From positions 1,093,001 through 1,157,000 of the forward strand of contig NZ_CP162490.1 of NCBI RefSeq assembly GCF_041245805.1: DNA of 64,000 nucleotides, in the 5' to 3' direction. The DNA is from Xanthomonas sp. DAR 34887. Lineage in GTDB: Bacteria > Pseudomonadota > Gammaproteobacteria > Xanthomonadales > Xanthomonadaceae. The stretch's first letter is position 1. Each line of letters begins with the position of its first letter. A program made the position numbers and the translations under genes. The notes below the pieces were generated by a model. It saw only the letters and a list, made by a program, of their open reading frames with translations, searched no databases and was not told where the DNA came from. Of the stretch, positions 1-9,133 are shown in pieces.

Positions 1-667
1 CGAAGCCGCCGAGTCCGCCGCTGCATTCGTCGCGGCTAGAGCCGCTCCAGCAGGGACTTGCGGCAAGCTGACTGGGTGCACTGTAGGAGGGGCTTCAGCC
101 CCGACAGGCTGTGTCCGAAGTCTGCACATCTCGCACTTCCCTTGTCGCGGTTGAAACCGTTCCTGCAAGGGAAAAGGACGTAAGGCCGGCGTGTGCGGCG
201 CGCGCGCAGGGTTCAATCCCGCCAGGGCGTCGACCAACTCCGGCTGCCGCGCGTCCGTGCCACTAGGTCAGCGAACCGCTTTCTGCGCAAGATCCAACCG
301 CATCCGCCGTCAACAGTGGGCAGGCCAAACCGACGCCTCCCGCCACGCGCGGACGCGGGCGGGAGGCCGGAAACGTTAGGTGCCAGCGAACGGGCTTGCT
401 CAGGGCCCCACAACATGAGCTCCCTTGGGGATGGCCTCTTGGGGAGTAGGACCGTAGGGTGTTGCGGCTGGCCCGTTCATTTTCGATGTTGGCTCCCGAC
501 TTGCCTATCGGGAACTTTCTTCAGGGGGTGTGGGGGATTCCCTACTTGACGTCGCCGCCATTTCGAGCGCTGAGCGGCAGGCGCCAGCCCATCGGTGGGC
601 CGCGCCGCGGACCGGCCGCCGCACCGTGCCGGTTTGCGCGCGTCGGGGGATCGGCGACAATCGCGGC
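1..667. repeat. Gene-free leader with three variant palindromes
   Basis: No convincing coding region is seen before mpl. Positions 29-52, 81-108 and 148-176 hold three diverged copies of the palindrome whose usual core is GCGGCTTCAGCCGC. In the second the stem is GGGC/GCCC and in the third GGTT/AACC, so the arm changes compensate each other. The remainder (about 180-660) has only local inverted repeats, such as a GC-rich hairpin near 330-365 and an 8-bp pair at 388-395 and 471-478. Its open frames have no recognisable domain. Confidence 0.6.
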
Positions 668-2113
668 ATGAGCAAGATCCATATTCTCGGCATCGCCGGT
701 ACGTTCATGGGCGGTGTCGCCGCGTTGGCGCGCGAACTCGGCGATGAGGTCGAAGGCAGCGACCAGGCGATCTACCCGCCGATGTCCACGCAACTGGAAC
801 AGCTGGGCATCGCGCTGAAGCAGGGTTACCTGCCCGAACACATCGCGGCCGACTGCGCGCAGGTGATCGTCGGCAATGCGCTGTCGCGCGGCAATGCCGC
901 GGTCGAGGCGGTGCTGGATTCCGGTCGCGCCTACACCTCCGGCGCACAGTGGCTGAGCGAGCGGGTGCTGCCCGGGCGCGATACGCTGGCGGTGGCCGGC
1001 ACCCACGGCAAGACCACCACGACCAGCATCCTGACCTGGCTGCTGCAGGCGGCCGGCCGCGAGCCCGGGTTCCTGATCGGCGGCGTGGCCGAGGATTTCG
1101 GCGTGTCCGCGCGTTTGGGGCGTCCGGTTGCCGAACTCTCATCCATCGCTTCGCGCCAGCTTCTCCCGGAGGGAGAAGGAGATCAGGTGCAGGACCTGGC
1201 GGACCGGCCGTTGTTCGTTGTGGAAGCCGACGAATACGACACCGCGTTCTTCGACAAGCGCAGCAAGTTCGTGCACTACCGGCCGCTGGTGGCGATCCTC
1301 AACAACCTCGAGTACGACCACGCCGACATCTTTCCGGATGTCGCCGCGATCCAGCGCCAGTTCCACCATCTGGTGCGCACCGTGCCGCGGCGCGGGCGGC
1401 TGATCGTCAACGGCGAGGACGCGCATCTGCGCGAGGTGTTGGCGATGGGCTGCTGGACGCCGGTGGAGCGCTTCGGGTTCGATCCGGCGTTCGAATGGAG
1501 CGCGCGCCTGCTCGCGGCCGACGGCAGCCATTTCGCTGTCTTGCATCAAGGCCAGCAACTGGGCGAAGTGCGCTGGCCGTTGCTCGGCCGGCACAACGTG
1601 ATGAACGCGTTGGCCGCGTTGGCCGCGGTACACGCTGTAGGGGTGACGCCGGCGCAGGTGATGCCGGCGCTGGCGCAGTTCCGCAGCGTCAAGCGACGCC
1701 TGGAAGTGCTGGGCCAGGCGCAGGGCATCACCGTCTACGACGATTTCGCGCATCACCCCACCGCGATCCGCACCACCCTGGAAGGCTTGCGCGCCAAAGT
1801 GGGCGCGGCGCGCATCGTGGTGGCGATGGAACCGCGCAGCAATTCGATGCGGCTGGGCGCGCATGCCGATGCGCTGGCGCCGGCGCTGGACGCGGCCGAT
1901 GCGGTGGTGTTCCTGCAACGGCCGGAGCTGGCCTGGGATGCCGGCAAGGTGATCGCGGCGGTCCGCGGCCAGGCCTGTGCCGCCGCGGACGTGGACGCGT
2001 TGCTGGCGGCGCTGCAGGCGCAGGCGCGCGCCGGCGACCACGTGGTGTTCATGTCCAACGGCGGCTTCGACGGCGCGCCGCGGCGCTTCCTGGCGGCGTT
2101 GCAATGCGCGTAG
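668..2113 (+). CDS. mpl: UDP-N-acetylmuramate:L-Ala-gamma-D-Glu-meso-DAP ligase (murein tripeptide recycling)
   Basis: Mpl is a cytoplasmic Mur-ligase-family enzyme that joins recycled L-Ala-D-Glu-mDAP tripeptide to UDP-MurNAc using ATP, bypassing the MurC-E steps. The start at 668 gives a 481-residue protein beginning MSKIHILGIAGTFMGG, the usual nucleotide-binding opening. The ATP P-loop GTHGKTTTTS lies at 111-120 and the EADEYDTAFFDKRSK motif at about 186-200. The family is usually about 450-460 residues. The excess is a stretch of about 27 residues at roughly 152-181, between SARLG and FVVEADEYD, encoded partly by a palindromic repeat (see the repeat at 1135-1182). The frame stays open through it. 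An upstream frame runs back to 530, but 668 fits the family start. The next gene follows after 22 bp. Confidence 0.95.
   Translation: MSKIHILGIAGTFMGGVAALARELGDEVEGSDQAIYPPMSTQLEQLGIALKQGYLPEHIAADCAQVIVGNALSRGNAAVEAVLDSGRAYTSGAQWLSERVLPGRDTLAVAGTHGKTTTTSILTWLLQAAGREPGFLIGGVAEDFGVSARLGRPVAELSSIASRQLLPEGEGDQVQDLADRPLFVVEADEYDTAFFDKRSKFVHYRPLVAILNNLEYDHADIFPDVAAIQRQFHHLVRTVPRRGRLIVNGEDAHLREVLAMGCWTPVERFGFDPAFEWSARLLAADGSHFAVLHQGQQLGEVRWPLLGRHNVMNALAALAAVHAVGVTPAQVMPALAQFRSVKRRLEVLGQAQGITVYDDFAHHPTAIRTTLEGLRAKVGAARIVVAMEPRSNSMRLGAHADALAPALDAADAVVFLQRPELAWDAGKVIAAVRGQACAAADVDALLAALQAQARAGDHVVFMSNGGFDGAPRRFLAALQCA
1135..1182. repeat. Intergenic-type hairpin repeat embedded in frame in mpl
   Basis: The segment carries CTCATCC, a short GC-rich part, then CTTCTCCCGGAGGGAGAAG at 1160-1178. 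The same order (CTCATCC, small hairpin, CTTCTCCCGCAGGGAGAAGG) occurs in each unit of the tandem intergenic array at 18814-19280. It is therefore a copy of an intergenic repeat lying inside a coding sequence and translated as part of Mpl. Confidence 0.8.
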
Positions 2114-2135
2114 TGGCGCGCGCTGGAGCGCACGC

Positions 2136-2717
2136 ATGAGCGACGAGCGCAGCACGCTGGCGTTGTTCCCGCTGCATGCGGTGCTGCTGCCGGGTGCCTC
2201 GATCAAACTGCGCGTGTTCGAACGCCGCTACCTGGACATGGTGCGCGATTGCGGTCGCAGCGGCGGCGGCTTCGGCGTATGCCTGATTCTGGAGGGCGCC
2301 GAAACCGGCGTCCCGGCGGTACTGGCGGCGTACGGCACCGAGGCGCGCATCGTCGATTTCGATGTCGGTGCCGACGGCGTGCTGGTGCTGAGCCTGCGCG
2401 GCGAACGCCGCTTCCATGTGCTGCGCAGCCGGGTCCGCGACAACGGCCTGGTGGTCGGCGACGTGCGCTGGCGCGAGCCGGACGAGGACGACGAGTTGCG
2501 GCCGCAGCACGCGCTGTTGTCGACCGTGCTGGACAGCATCCTGGACCAGGCCGCCGACGTGTATCCGGTGGCCGGCCCGCGCCTGCTCGACCAGGCCGCC
2601 TGGGTCGGCTGGCGCCTGGCCGAACTGTTGCCGCTGGCCGAGCGCCAGCGCCTGGCGCTGTTGCAGGAGGACGATCCGCACGAGCGGCTGGAGCAGTTGT
2701 TGTCCTGGATTCCTTGA
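2136..2717 (+). CDS. LON N-terminal (substrate-binding) domain protein
   Basis: A 193-residue protein made up of a Lon-protease N-terminal-type domain alone, with no AAA+ or protease part. The opening STLALFPLHAVLLPGASIKLRVFE and the following RYLDMVRDC match the LON-N fold, which in full Lon recognises unfolded substrates. Stand-alone copies of this domain are common in proteobacteria and their role is not established. It lies 22 bp after mpl on the same strand and is probably co-transcribed with it. A single-arm heptad repeat starts 3 bp after its stop. Confidence 0.85.
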   Translation: MSDERSTLALFPLHAVLLPGASIKLRVFERRYLDMVRDCGRSGGGFGVCLILEGAETGVPAVLAAYGTEARIVDFDVGADGVLVLSLRGERRFHVLRSRVRDNGLVVGDVRWREPDEDDELRPQHALLSTVLDSILDQAADVYPVAGPRLLDQAAWVGWRLAELLPLAERQRLALLQEDDPHERLEQLLSWIP

Positions 2718-2718
2718 A

Positions 2719-2745
2719 GCCGGGATTCGGGATTCGGGATTCGCA
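2719..2745. repeat. Heptad repeat, single G-rich arm
   Basis: Directly after the TGA of the LON-domain gene comes GCCGGG followed by three ATTCGGG-type heptads ending ATTCGCAGCG. This matches the left (G-rich) arm of the paired elements elsewhere in the window, but no C-rich partner follows within 300 bp. Confidence 0.7.
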
Positions 2746-2824
2746 GCGCTGGCGGCGGATGCGTCGATGACAGCCTGCAGCAGCACGTTCGATCCGGTAA
2801 TGCCCCTCTGTGGGAGCGGCCTCA

Positions 2825-3035
2825 GGGCCTCTAACCCCTCGGCAGCATGGCAGTGCGCTTGCGCCGCCGATGCGTTCGCATGGATGCCGTGGCACCGCGG
2901 CCACTTGGTTCTCCTGTCGCGGCTGAAGCCGCTCCTACAGGGGCGCTGCGCGCATGGTGTAGGAGCGGCTTCAGCCGCGACAGGAAAACGCCATGCGCAA
3001 CGTATAGCTTCGGACTGAAGTTATTAGAGGTGCGC
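2825..3035. mobile_element. Degenerate, internally shortened MITE-like element (copy 3)
   Basis: The left end AGGGCCTCTAAC and right end GTTATTAGAGGTGCGC are diverged versions of the inverted ends of the two longer copies at 23218-23543 and 61485-61804. The interior shares the segment ending GGCCACTTGGTTCTC and the inverted palindrome pair at 2913-2940 and 2958-2984. About 110 bp of interior is missing relative to the full copies. There is no coding capacity. Confidence 0.7.
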
Positions 3036-3413
3036 TTCAGTCGCGACGCCGTTTGCCTGGTTGGCTGTCGCGATCGAGACCGTTTCGGCTATAAGCGGTA
3101 CGCAAGCTGGCGGTCATAGCGGCGGCGTGTGACGCGGAGAGCGAGGGCGCGTCGCGTGTTCGCATGCTTGGCGCGACATGGCGTTGGACGGCGTGCTGCG
3201 CTGTGGTCGGGAGTGGACCGAGGCCATTGCGTTCCATGTGAAGCGTGGTATTTCGCGGTCGCGCAAACGCGCGGGCGATGGCACCAGGCCGACCGAATTC
3301 AATCCTGCATACGTCGCGGTTCGCCCACACCGCCGGGGAGTGGAGGCTCATGGCGACGACGGGCAGCATGGCACTGCCTGGATGGCCTGTCCGCGCGCCG
3401 CCCGCGAACGCGC
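3036..3413. other. Gene-free interval
   Basis: This is the interval between the MITE-like remnant and the stop of the DedA/PAP2 gene. Several frames are open because of high GC, but none has a recognisable domain or ribosome-binding site, and no strong terminator was seen. Confidence 0.5.
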
Positions 3414-5429
3414 TCAGGGCGCGGCAGGCGGCGCCTCGCCCTCGCTGCGCACCAGCAATACCGGCACATCCGACGGGCGATGCATGTCCCTGCGCGTGGG
3501 CAGCGCGTGCAATGCGTCGGTGACCGCGTTGAGTGCCGGATCGGCGCCGCGCAGCGGGCGCCACAGGCCGATCAGGTTGAAGTGGCGTTCGTAGCGCAGG
3601 CTCTGCGCGCTGCCCAGCCACAGCGGCACGTCGCCCGGTTGCAGCCGCGCCGGAGCCGGCCACAGGCGCAAGGCATAGAGTTCGCCGGGGCGCGGGCCGC
3701 TGCGCAGCATCAGCAGCGATTCCACCTGGGTGTCCAGCGTGGCCGGCAGCACCGGGACGCGTTCGGCCTGGGTCTTGTAGTCGAGCAACTGCAGCGCCTG
3801 CTGCCAGCCGGCTTGCGGCTGCACGCGCCAGCCGGCGGCTTCGAGCTGGCGCTGCAGCGGCGCCAGCGGGCCGGCCACCTGCAGGTCCAGCGGCCAGCGC
3901 TGGTCGTCGTCGAACTCGTTGCGCCGCGACGGCAGCAGCCGCCATTCGTCCTGCCACCAGGTGCTGGCCGCCAGGTCCATCAGCACCGGCGGCGGCGGTT
4001 CGAACTTGGCCAGTTTCCGCTCCAGGTTGCGCGGCGCGTACCACAGTGCCGCGGCGACGAAGCCGCCATAGAACAACCAGGCCAGCGGCTTCATCCAGAA
4101 CGCGCGGTTGAAGCGGCGGCGGTAGGCGATGCCCAGCACCAGCAGCCAGAAGATGCCGAACAGCATGCCGCCGACCACGTCGCTGAGCCAGTGCGCGCCC
4201 AGGTACAGGCGGGCGAAGCCGATCAAGGTCACCACCACGCCCGACAGCAGGTACGGCCACACCCGCGAGCGCCCGGGCAGCTCGCGCGCGATCAGCACGG
4301 CGAAGAAGCCGAAGCTGATCGTGGCCATGGTCACCGCCACCGAGGGAAAGCCGAAACCGCTGCTGGCCGCCGGCGGACGCACCACGTGCACCGTGGTGCC
4401 GAGCAGCTTGGTCAGGGCCAGGCCGAAGGCCAGTGCCGCCAGCCAGTGCGCCGCGGCCATCCAGCGCTGGCGCCAGATCAGGTAGACCAGGCCCAGGGTG
4501 GTGGCCGGCACCAGCACCTGCCAGTCGCCGAGCGAGGCCAGCGCGGTCATCGGGTAGTCGGCCAGCGGGTTGCGCAGCGCCAGCATCAGATCGTGCACAG
4601 CCAGGTCAAGCCGCAGCGGCTCGCCGTGGCCGACCACCACCATCAGCAGCGCGAACCAGCCCCAGCCCAGCGCCAGCAGCATCACCGCCAGCATCGCCAG
4701 CGGCACCGACTCGCGCCGTTGCGGGTCGAACGCGGCGATCGAATAGCGGCCCAGCACCGGGTGCCGGCGCGACCAGTCCAGGCCGCGCGCCAGCAACGCG
4801 TCCATGTGCCCGGCCGACCAGCGATAGCCGTACAGCACGATCGCCCACACCAGGCCCAGCGCCAGCACCAGCAGCCCCAGCACCAGGAACAGGCGGCCGG
4901 CGACCGCGGCGACCGCGTCGTAGGCCTGGCCGAGCAGCCAGCCCGGGCCCAGGAACAGCAGCGCCCAGCTCACCGCGGCCACGCCGCTGGCGATGAAATA
5001 GCGGCGCAGCGGCATCTTCATCATGCCGGCCACGGCCGGCACGAACGGGCGGATCGCGCCGACGTAGCGCGCCACCAGGATGCTCTTGAAGGCGTTGCGG
5101 CGGAACATCGCCTCGCCGCGGTCCAGCAGCTGCGGGTAGCGCTTGAACGGCCAGTAGTTGCGCAGCTGGTGACCCCAGCGATGGCCGACCCAGTAGCTGA
5201 GCGCGTCGCCGGCCAGTGCGCCGAGCGCTGCACTGATGACCGCATACGGGCCGGAAATCTGGCCGAGTCCGATCAGCACGCCGATCGCGAACAGCAGCGG
5301 CAGCGCCGGCACGATGGTGCCCAGCACGATGACCGCGTCGCAGAACGCGATCGCGAAGATGACCACGCCGGCCAGGATGGGATGCGCTGCGACCCACTCC
5401 AGCGTGGCGTCGATCCATGATGCATTCAT
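3414..5429 (-). CDS. DedA / PAP2 phosphatase / LssY-C fusion membrane protein
   Basis: A 671-residue inner-membrane protein starting MNASWIDATLEW. The N-terminal 200 or so residues are a DedA/VTT domain (FCDAVIVLGTIVPALP, GDALSYWVGHRWG), a family tied to polyprenyl or phospholipid flipping. The middle is a PAP2 lipid phosphatase: motif 1 KLLGTTVHVVRP, motif 2 FGFPSVAVT, motif 3 RLYLGAHWLSDVVGG. The C-terminal part (from about 470) resembles the LssY C-terminal domain and ends VPVLLVRSEGEAPPA. The second PAP2 motif normally reads PSGH; here the histidine position is not His, which may lower or change activity. The likely role is dephosphorylation of an undecaprenyl or lipid pyrophosphate coupled to transport. 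The upstream gene is divergent, 48 bp away. Confidence 0.88.
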   Translation of the reverse strand: MNASWIDATLEWVAAHPILAGVVIFAIAFCDAVIVLGTIVPALPLLFAIGVLIGLGQISGPYAVISAALGALAGDALSYWVGHRWGHQLRNYWPFKRYPQLLDRGEAMFRRNAFKSILVARYVGAIRPFVPAVAGMMKMPLRRYFIASGVAAVSWALLFLGPGWLLGQAYDAVAAVAGRLFLVLGLLVLALGLVWAIVLYGYRWSAGHMDALLARGLDWSRRHPVLGRYSIAAFDPQRRESVPLAMLAVMLLALGWGWFALLMVVVGHGEPLRLDLAVHDLMLALRNPLADYPMTALASLGDWQVLVPATTLGLVYLIWRQRWMAAAHWLAALAFGLALTKLLGTTVHVVRPPAASSGFGFPSVAVTMATISFGFFAVLIARELPGRSRVWPYLLSGVVVTLIGFARLYLGAHWLSDVVGGMLFGIFWLLVLGIAYRRRFNRAFWMKPLAWLFYGGFVAAALWYAPRNLERKLAKFEPPPPVLMDLAASTWWQDEWRLLPSRRNEFDDDQRWPLDLQVAGPLAPLQRQLEAAGWRVQPQAGWQQALQLLDYKTQAERVPVLPATLDTQVESLLMLRSGPRPGELYALRLWPAPARLQPGDVPLWLGSAQSLRYERHFNLIGLWRPLRGADPALNAVTDALHALPTRRDMHRPSDVPVLLVRSEGEAPPAAP

Positions 5430-5477
5430 GGGTCCAGTATAAGTGGGCGAGCATGGCGTTCCGCTTAAACTGGGTGG

Positions 5478-6152
5478 ATGACACGCGCGCCGGCCGCTTC
5501 CACCCACATCCTCAAGTCCGACAGCTTCGGGCGCATCCTGCTGGTGCGCGAGGCCGGCGGCCACGGCGAGCGCGTGTTCGTGCGCCGCGACCTGACCGCC
5601 GCGCCATGGTGGCTGCGCCTGCCGGCGTGGTGGCTGGCGCGGCGCGAGGCGCTGGCGTTGCGGCAGTTGGACGGGATGGCGGCGACGCCGCAGCTGCGCG
5701 GCTGGGACGGCACCTTCCTGGACCGCAGCTATCTGGCCGGCGATGCGATGTACCAGCGCCCGCCGCGCGGCGACCTGGCCTACTTCCGCGCCGCACGGCG
5801 CCTGCTGCAGCAGGTGCACCGGCGCGGCGTGGCGCACAACGATCTGGCCAAGGAAGCGAACTGGCTGGTGCTGGAAGACGGCAGCCCGGCGCTGATCGAC
5901 TTCCAACTGGCGGTGCGCGGCGCGCCGCGTTCGCGCTGGATGCGGCTGCTGGCGCGCGAGGACCTGCGCCACCTGCTCAAGCACAAGCGCATGTACTGCC
6001 GGCAGGCGCTGACCCCGGTCGAACAGCGCCTGCTCAAACGCCACTCCTGGGTGCGCGAACTGTGGTTCGCCACCGGCAAGCCGGTCTACCGCTTCGTCAC
6101 CCGGCGCATTCTGAAGTGGGAAGATAATGAGGGGCAGGGGCCGAAGCCCTGA
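5478..6152 (+). CDS. Small RIO/LPS-kinase-like protein
   Basis: A 224-residue soluble protein with a protein-kinase-like catalytic loop, HNDLAKEAN at 120-128 (the HxDLxxxN pattern), and a metal-binding Asp in LIDFQLA at 140-145 where typical kinases have DFG. An N-terminal segment, GRILLVREAGGHGERVFVRRDL, would form the ATP-binding lobe. This arrangement is seen in small RIO-like and Kdo/heptose-kinase-like proteins of proteobacteria. The substrate is unknown; a lipid or LPS sugar is plausible given the lipid phosphatase next door. It is divergent from that gene. A heptad repeat begins 5 bp after its stop. Confidence 0.7.
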   Translation: MTRAPAASTHILKSDSFGRILLVREAGGHGERVFVRRDLTAAPWWLRLPAWWLARREALALRQLDGMAATPQLRGWDGTFLDRSYLAGDAMYQRPPRGDLAYFRAARRLLQQVHRRGVAHNDLAKEANWLVLEDGSPALIDFQLAVRGAPRSRWMRLLAREDLRHLLKHKRMYCRQALTPVEQRLLKRHSWVRELWFATGKPVYRFVTRRILKWEDNEGQGPKP

Positions 6153-6156
6153 GAAG

Positions 6157-6278
6157 CCGGCATTCGGGATTGGGGATTCGGGATTAGTAACGGCGCATGG
6201 TGGCGTCGGGGAGTGTCTTGGCGCGGATAGCAAAGGCGCTAAGCTCTGGCGAATCCCCAATCTCGAATCCCTAATCCC
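6157..6278. repeat. Paired heptad element 1
   Basis: The left G-rich arm (ATTCGGG/ATTGGGG heptads) spans 6157-6186 and the C-rich arm 6250-6278, with 63 bp between. The arms are largely complementary. The right arm ends immediately before the GTG start of the SDR gene, so no Shine-Dalgarno sequence fits between them. Confidence 0.8.
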
Positions 6279-7094
<816 letters not shown>

Positions 7095-7401
7095 GTGGCG
7101 CTGCGTCGTAGGGCGTAGGCGCGGCGAGCGTCCGCAGCGGGGGCGGTGCCGCGCTGGTGCTGTGCCCGGTAGGGTAGCCGCAGCGGTGTTGATCTCTGCG
7201 AGGTTCCTGCTTCGTTCGTCGCGGCTGAAGCCGCTCCTACAGGGAGCGTGGTGCGGATGACTGCGCGGTGGTGGAGTGTTCGGGCAGCCGGTGCGGTGGC
7301 AAGGGCCGCGTCCTGAAGTTGGTCGATTCACTAACTAAAGGTGAATTAAATATTTCAACTTGCCCGGGTATGCTGCGCCGACCTTCTGCCAGTCCCCGCT
7401 C
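7095..7401. other. Gap before the ROK gene: palindrome and AT-rich control region
   Basis: This gap holds one short palindrome copy (7218-7242) and then an unusually AT-rich stretch at 7323-7362 that contains the likely promoter and operator of the ROK regulator. No gene is visible. Confidence 0.6.
7327..7358 (+). promoter_or_regulatory. Candidate operator of the ROK regulator
   Basis: TTCAC-N9-GTGAA (7327-7345) is a 5-bp-arm inverted repeat. It overlaps GAATTAAATATTTC (7343-7356), itself nearly palindromic. AT-rich inverted repeats are typical ROK-repressor targets. This site lies 45-75 bp upstream of the ROK start, which suggests autoregulation. That function is inference. Confidence 0.5.
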
Positions 7402-8562
7402 ATGCCCGCTCCCGTCGCCGTTTCGCTGCCGCGCGCTGCCCGCTCCGTCCACGCCACGCAGGCCGATCTGAGCGACAACGAGCGGCGCATGCTCGACAGC
7501 CTGCGCCTGTTCGGCACCGTCACCCGTGCCGACCTCAGCCGCATCACCGGATTGACCGTGCAGTCGGCGGTGCGCCTGATCGACGGCCTGGCCGAACGCG
7601 GGCTGGTGCTGATCGGCGCCTCGCTGGCGCACGGCGGCCGCGGCAAGCCGGGCGCGGCGATCGCGCTCAATCCCGCGCACGGCCATACCGTCGGTTACTC
7701 GATCGCCACCGACGCGCTGTCGCTGGCGCTGCTGGATTTCAGCGGCCAGGTCCGCGCCACCGCCGAGCATCCGCTGCGCTCGACCGAGCCGGCCGCCTTG
7801 CTGGCGCAGTTGCGCGAGGCCGACGCGGCGCTGCTGGCCGAGGCCGGACGCGGCCTCGGGCCGCGGCTGGGCGCGGGCGTGGCGATGACCGGATTTTTCG
7901 TCGATGGTGCCCAGCACATGAACCCGCCCGATCCGCTGCGCGCGTTGGGCGAACTGTCGATCGGCGACTGGCTGGCCGACGCGCTGCGCCTGCCGGTGTG
8001 GGTGGACAACGACGGCAGCGTCGCCGCGGTCGGCGAAAGCCTGCTCGGCGTCGGCCGCCAGTACCGCGATTTCGCCTATCTGTATTTCAGCTACGGCCTC
8101 GGCGGCGGCGTGGTGATTGACGGCGCCTGCCTGCGCGGCGCGCACGGCAACGCCGGCGAATTCGCCGGCATGCTGCCGGGACCGGGCCTGGAGCGCGGCA
8201 CGCTGGAGTTGCTGCGGCAGATGCTGATCGAGGACGGGGTGGTGCTGCCCGACGTGCGCGCGCTGGTGGCCGCCTACGATCCGTCCTGGCCGACGATCGA
8301 GCGCTGGATCGCGCGCGCGGTGCCGGGCCTGTCGCTGATCGTCTCGGCGATCACCGCGGTGTTCGATCCGCAGGCGGTGGTGTTCGGCGGACGCCTGCCG
8401 CGGGATCTGGCGCTGCGCCTGATCCCGCAGCTGCGCATCGACAACCAGCCGCGGCGCGGCCAGGCGCGGCCGCTGCCGGTGCTGCTGCCGGCCGCGGCGA
8501 TGGCCGACGCCAGCGCGGTCGGCGCGGCGACGCTGCCGTTGAAGGCCTGTTACTTCCGCTGA
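7402..8562 (+). CDS. ROK-family transcriptional regulator
   Basis: A 386-residue NagC/XylR-type protein. A winged helix-turn-helix occupies about 26-75 (ERRMLDSLRLFGTVTRADLSRITGLTVQSAVRLIDGL). It is followed by the ROK sugar-kinase-like fold, with DNDGSVAAVGESLLGVG and YFSYGLGGGVVIDG. The zinc-binding CxCGxxGCxE motif usual in ROK proteins is absent; the matching region reads GAHGNAGEFAGMLPGPG with no cysteines. The DNA-binding domain makes a repressor more likely than a kinase. The effector sugar is unknown. The ATG at 7402 was preferred over an earlier in-frame codon at 7360 because the domain begins soon after it. Confidence 0.88.
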   Translation: MPAPVAVSLPRAARSVHATQADLSDNERRMLDSLRLFGTVTRADLSRITGLTVQSAVRLIDGLAERGLVLIGASLAHGGRGKPGAAIALNPAHGHTVGYSIATDALSLALLDFSGQVRATAEHPLRSTEPAALLAQLREADAALLAEAGRGLGPRLGAGVAMTGFFVDGAQHMNPPDPLRALGELSIGDWLADALRLPVWVDNDGSVAAVGESLLGVGRQYRDFAYLYFSYGLGGGVVIDGACLRGAHGNAGEFAGMLPGPGLERGTLELLRQMLIEDGVVLPDVRALVAAYDPSWPTIERWIARAVPGLSLIVSAITAVFDPQAVVFGGRLPRDLALRLIPQLRIDNQPRRGQARPLPVLLPAAAMADASAVGAATLPLKACYFR

Positions 8563-8706
8563 AAGGCGTGGCGCACGGCGGCGTGCCTGCGGCTTGCCCG
8601 CGTCTGCACGCCGCGGGCGCTACCCTATGCGCCTGTGCCAAGAGCGCGCAGCCGCACGCCGCGGCGCGTGGTCCTGACCGTTTCCCCCATCACTGGAGTT
8701 GTCGCG

Positions 8707-9129
8707 ATGAAATACCTGCACGCCATGATCCGCGTCCACGATCTGGACAAGACCAGCAAGTTCTTCACCGAAGGTCTGGGCCTGAGCGAAACCCGGCGCA
8801 TCGAGAACGAAGCCGGCAAGTTCACCCTGGTGTATTTCGGCGCGCCGGAGAACCCGGAAGCCGAAGTCGAGCTGACCTACAACTGGGGCTCGGACGAGGA
8901 CTACGGCAGCGCGCGCAACTTCGGCCACCTGGCGTTCGAGGTCGACGACATCCACGCGATCTGCGCGCATCTGCAGGCGCAGGGCGTCGTCATCAACCGC
9001 CCGCCGCGCGATGGCCGCATGGCCTTCGTGCGCAGCCCGGACCTGATCTCGATCGAACTGCTGCAGAAGGGCGAGGCGCTGGCCCCGGCCGAGCCGTGGG
9101 CATCGATGCCCAACACCGGCGTGTGGTGA
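8707..9129 (+). CDS. Glyoxalase I-like VOC protein (lactoylglutathione lyase family)
   Basis: A 140-residue VOC-fold protein close to GloA: MKYLHAMIRVHDLDKTSKFF, ELTYNWG, FGHLAFEV and SIELLQKGE. The four metal positions of GloA (His5, the Glu of ELTYNWG, the His of FGHLAFEV and the Glu of SIELLQ) are all present, which supports true glyoxalase I chemistry: methylglyoxal-glutathione hemithioacetal to S-lactoylglutathione in the cytoplasm. The ATG at 8707 lies about 7 bp after GGAGTTG. The convergent potassium-channel gene ends 4 bp beyond its stop. Confidence 0.85.
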   Translation: MKYLHAMIRVHDLDKTSKFFTEGLGLSETRRIENEAGKFTLVYFGAPENPEAEVELTYNWGSDEDYGSARNFGHLAFEVDDIHAICAHLQAQGVVINRPPRDGRMAFVRSPDLISIELLQKGEALAPAEPWASMPNTGVW

Positions 9130-9133
9130 GGGC

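Noticed and set aside
207..228. GGGTTCAATCCC resembling a tRNA T-arm
   Set aside because: The flanking bases cannot form a five-pair T-stem and no anticodon arm or acceptor stem is present around it.
292..381. ATCCAAC ... GTTAGGT, resembling integron attC core ends
   Set aside because: The two cores are not complementary at two positions, the inner L sites are missing, and no integrase or cassette gene is nearby.
3129..5420. A 763-codon plus-strand frame rich in Gln, His and Arg
   Set aside because: It is antisense to the DedA/PAP2 gene, has low-complexity composition and no domain.
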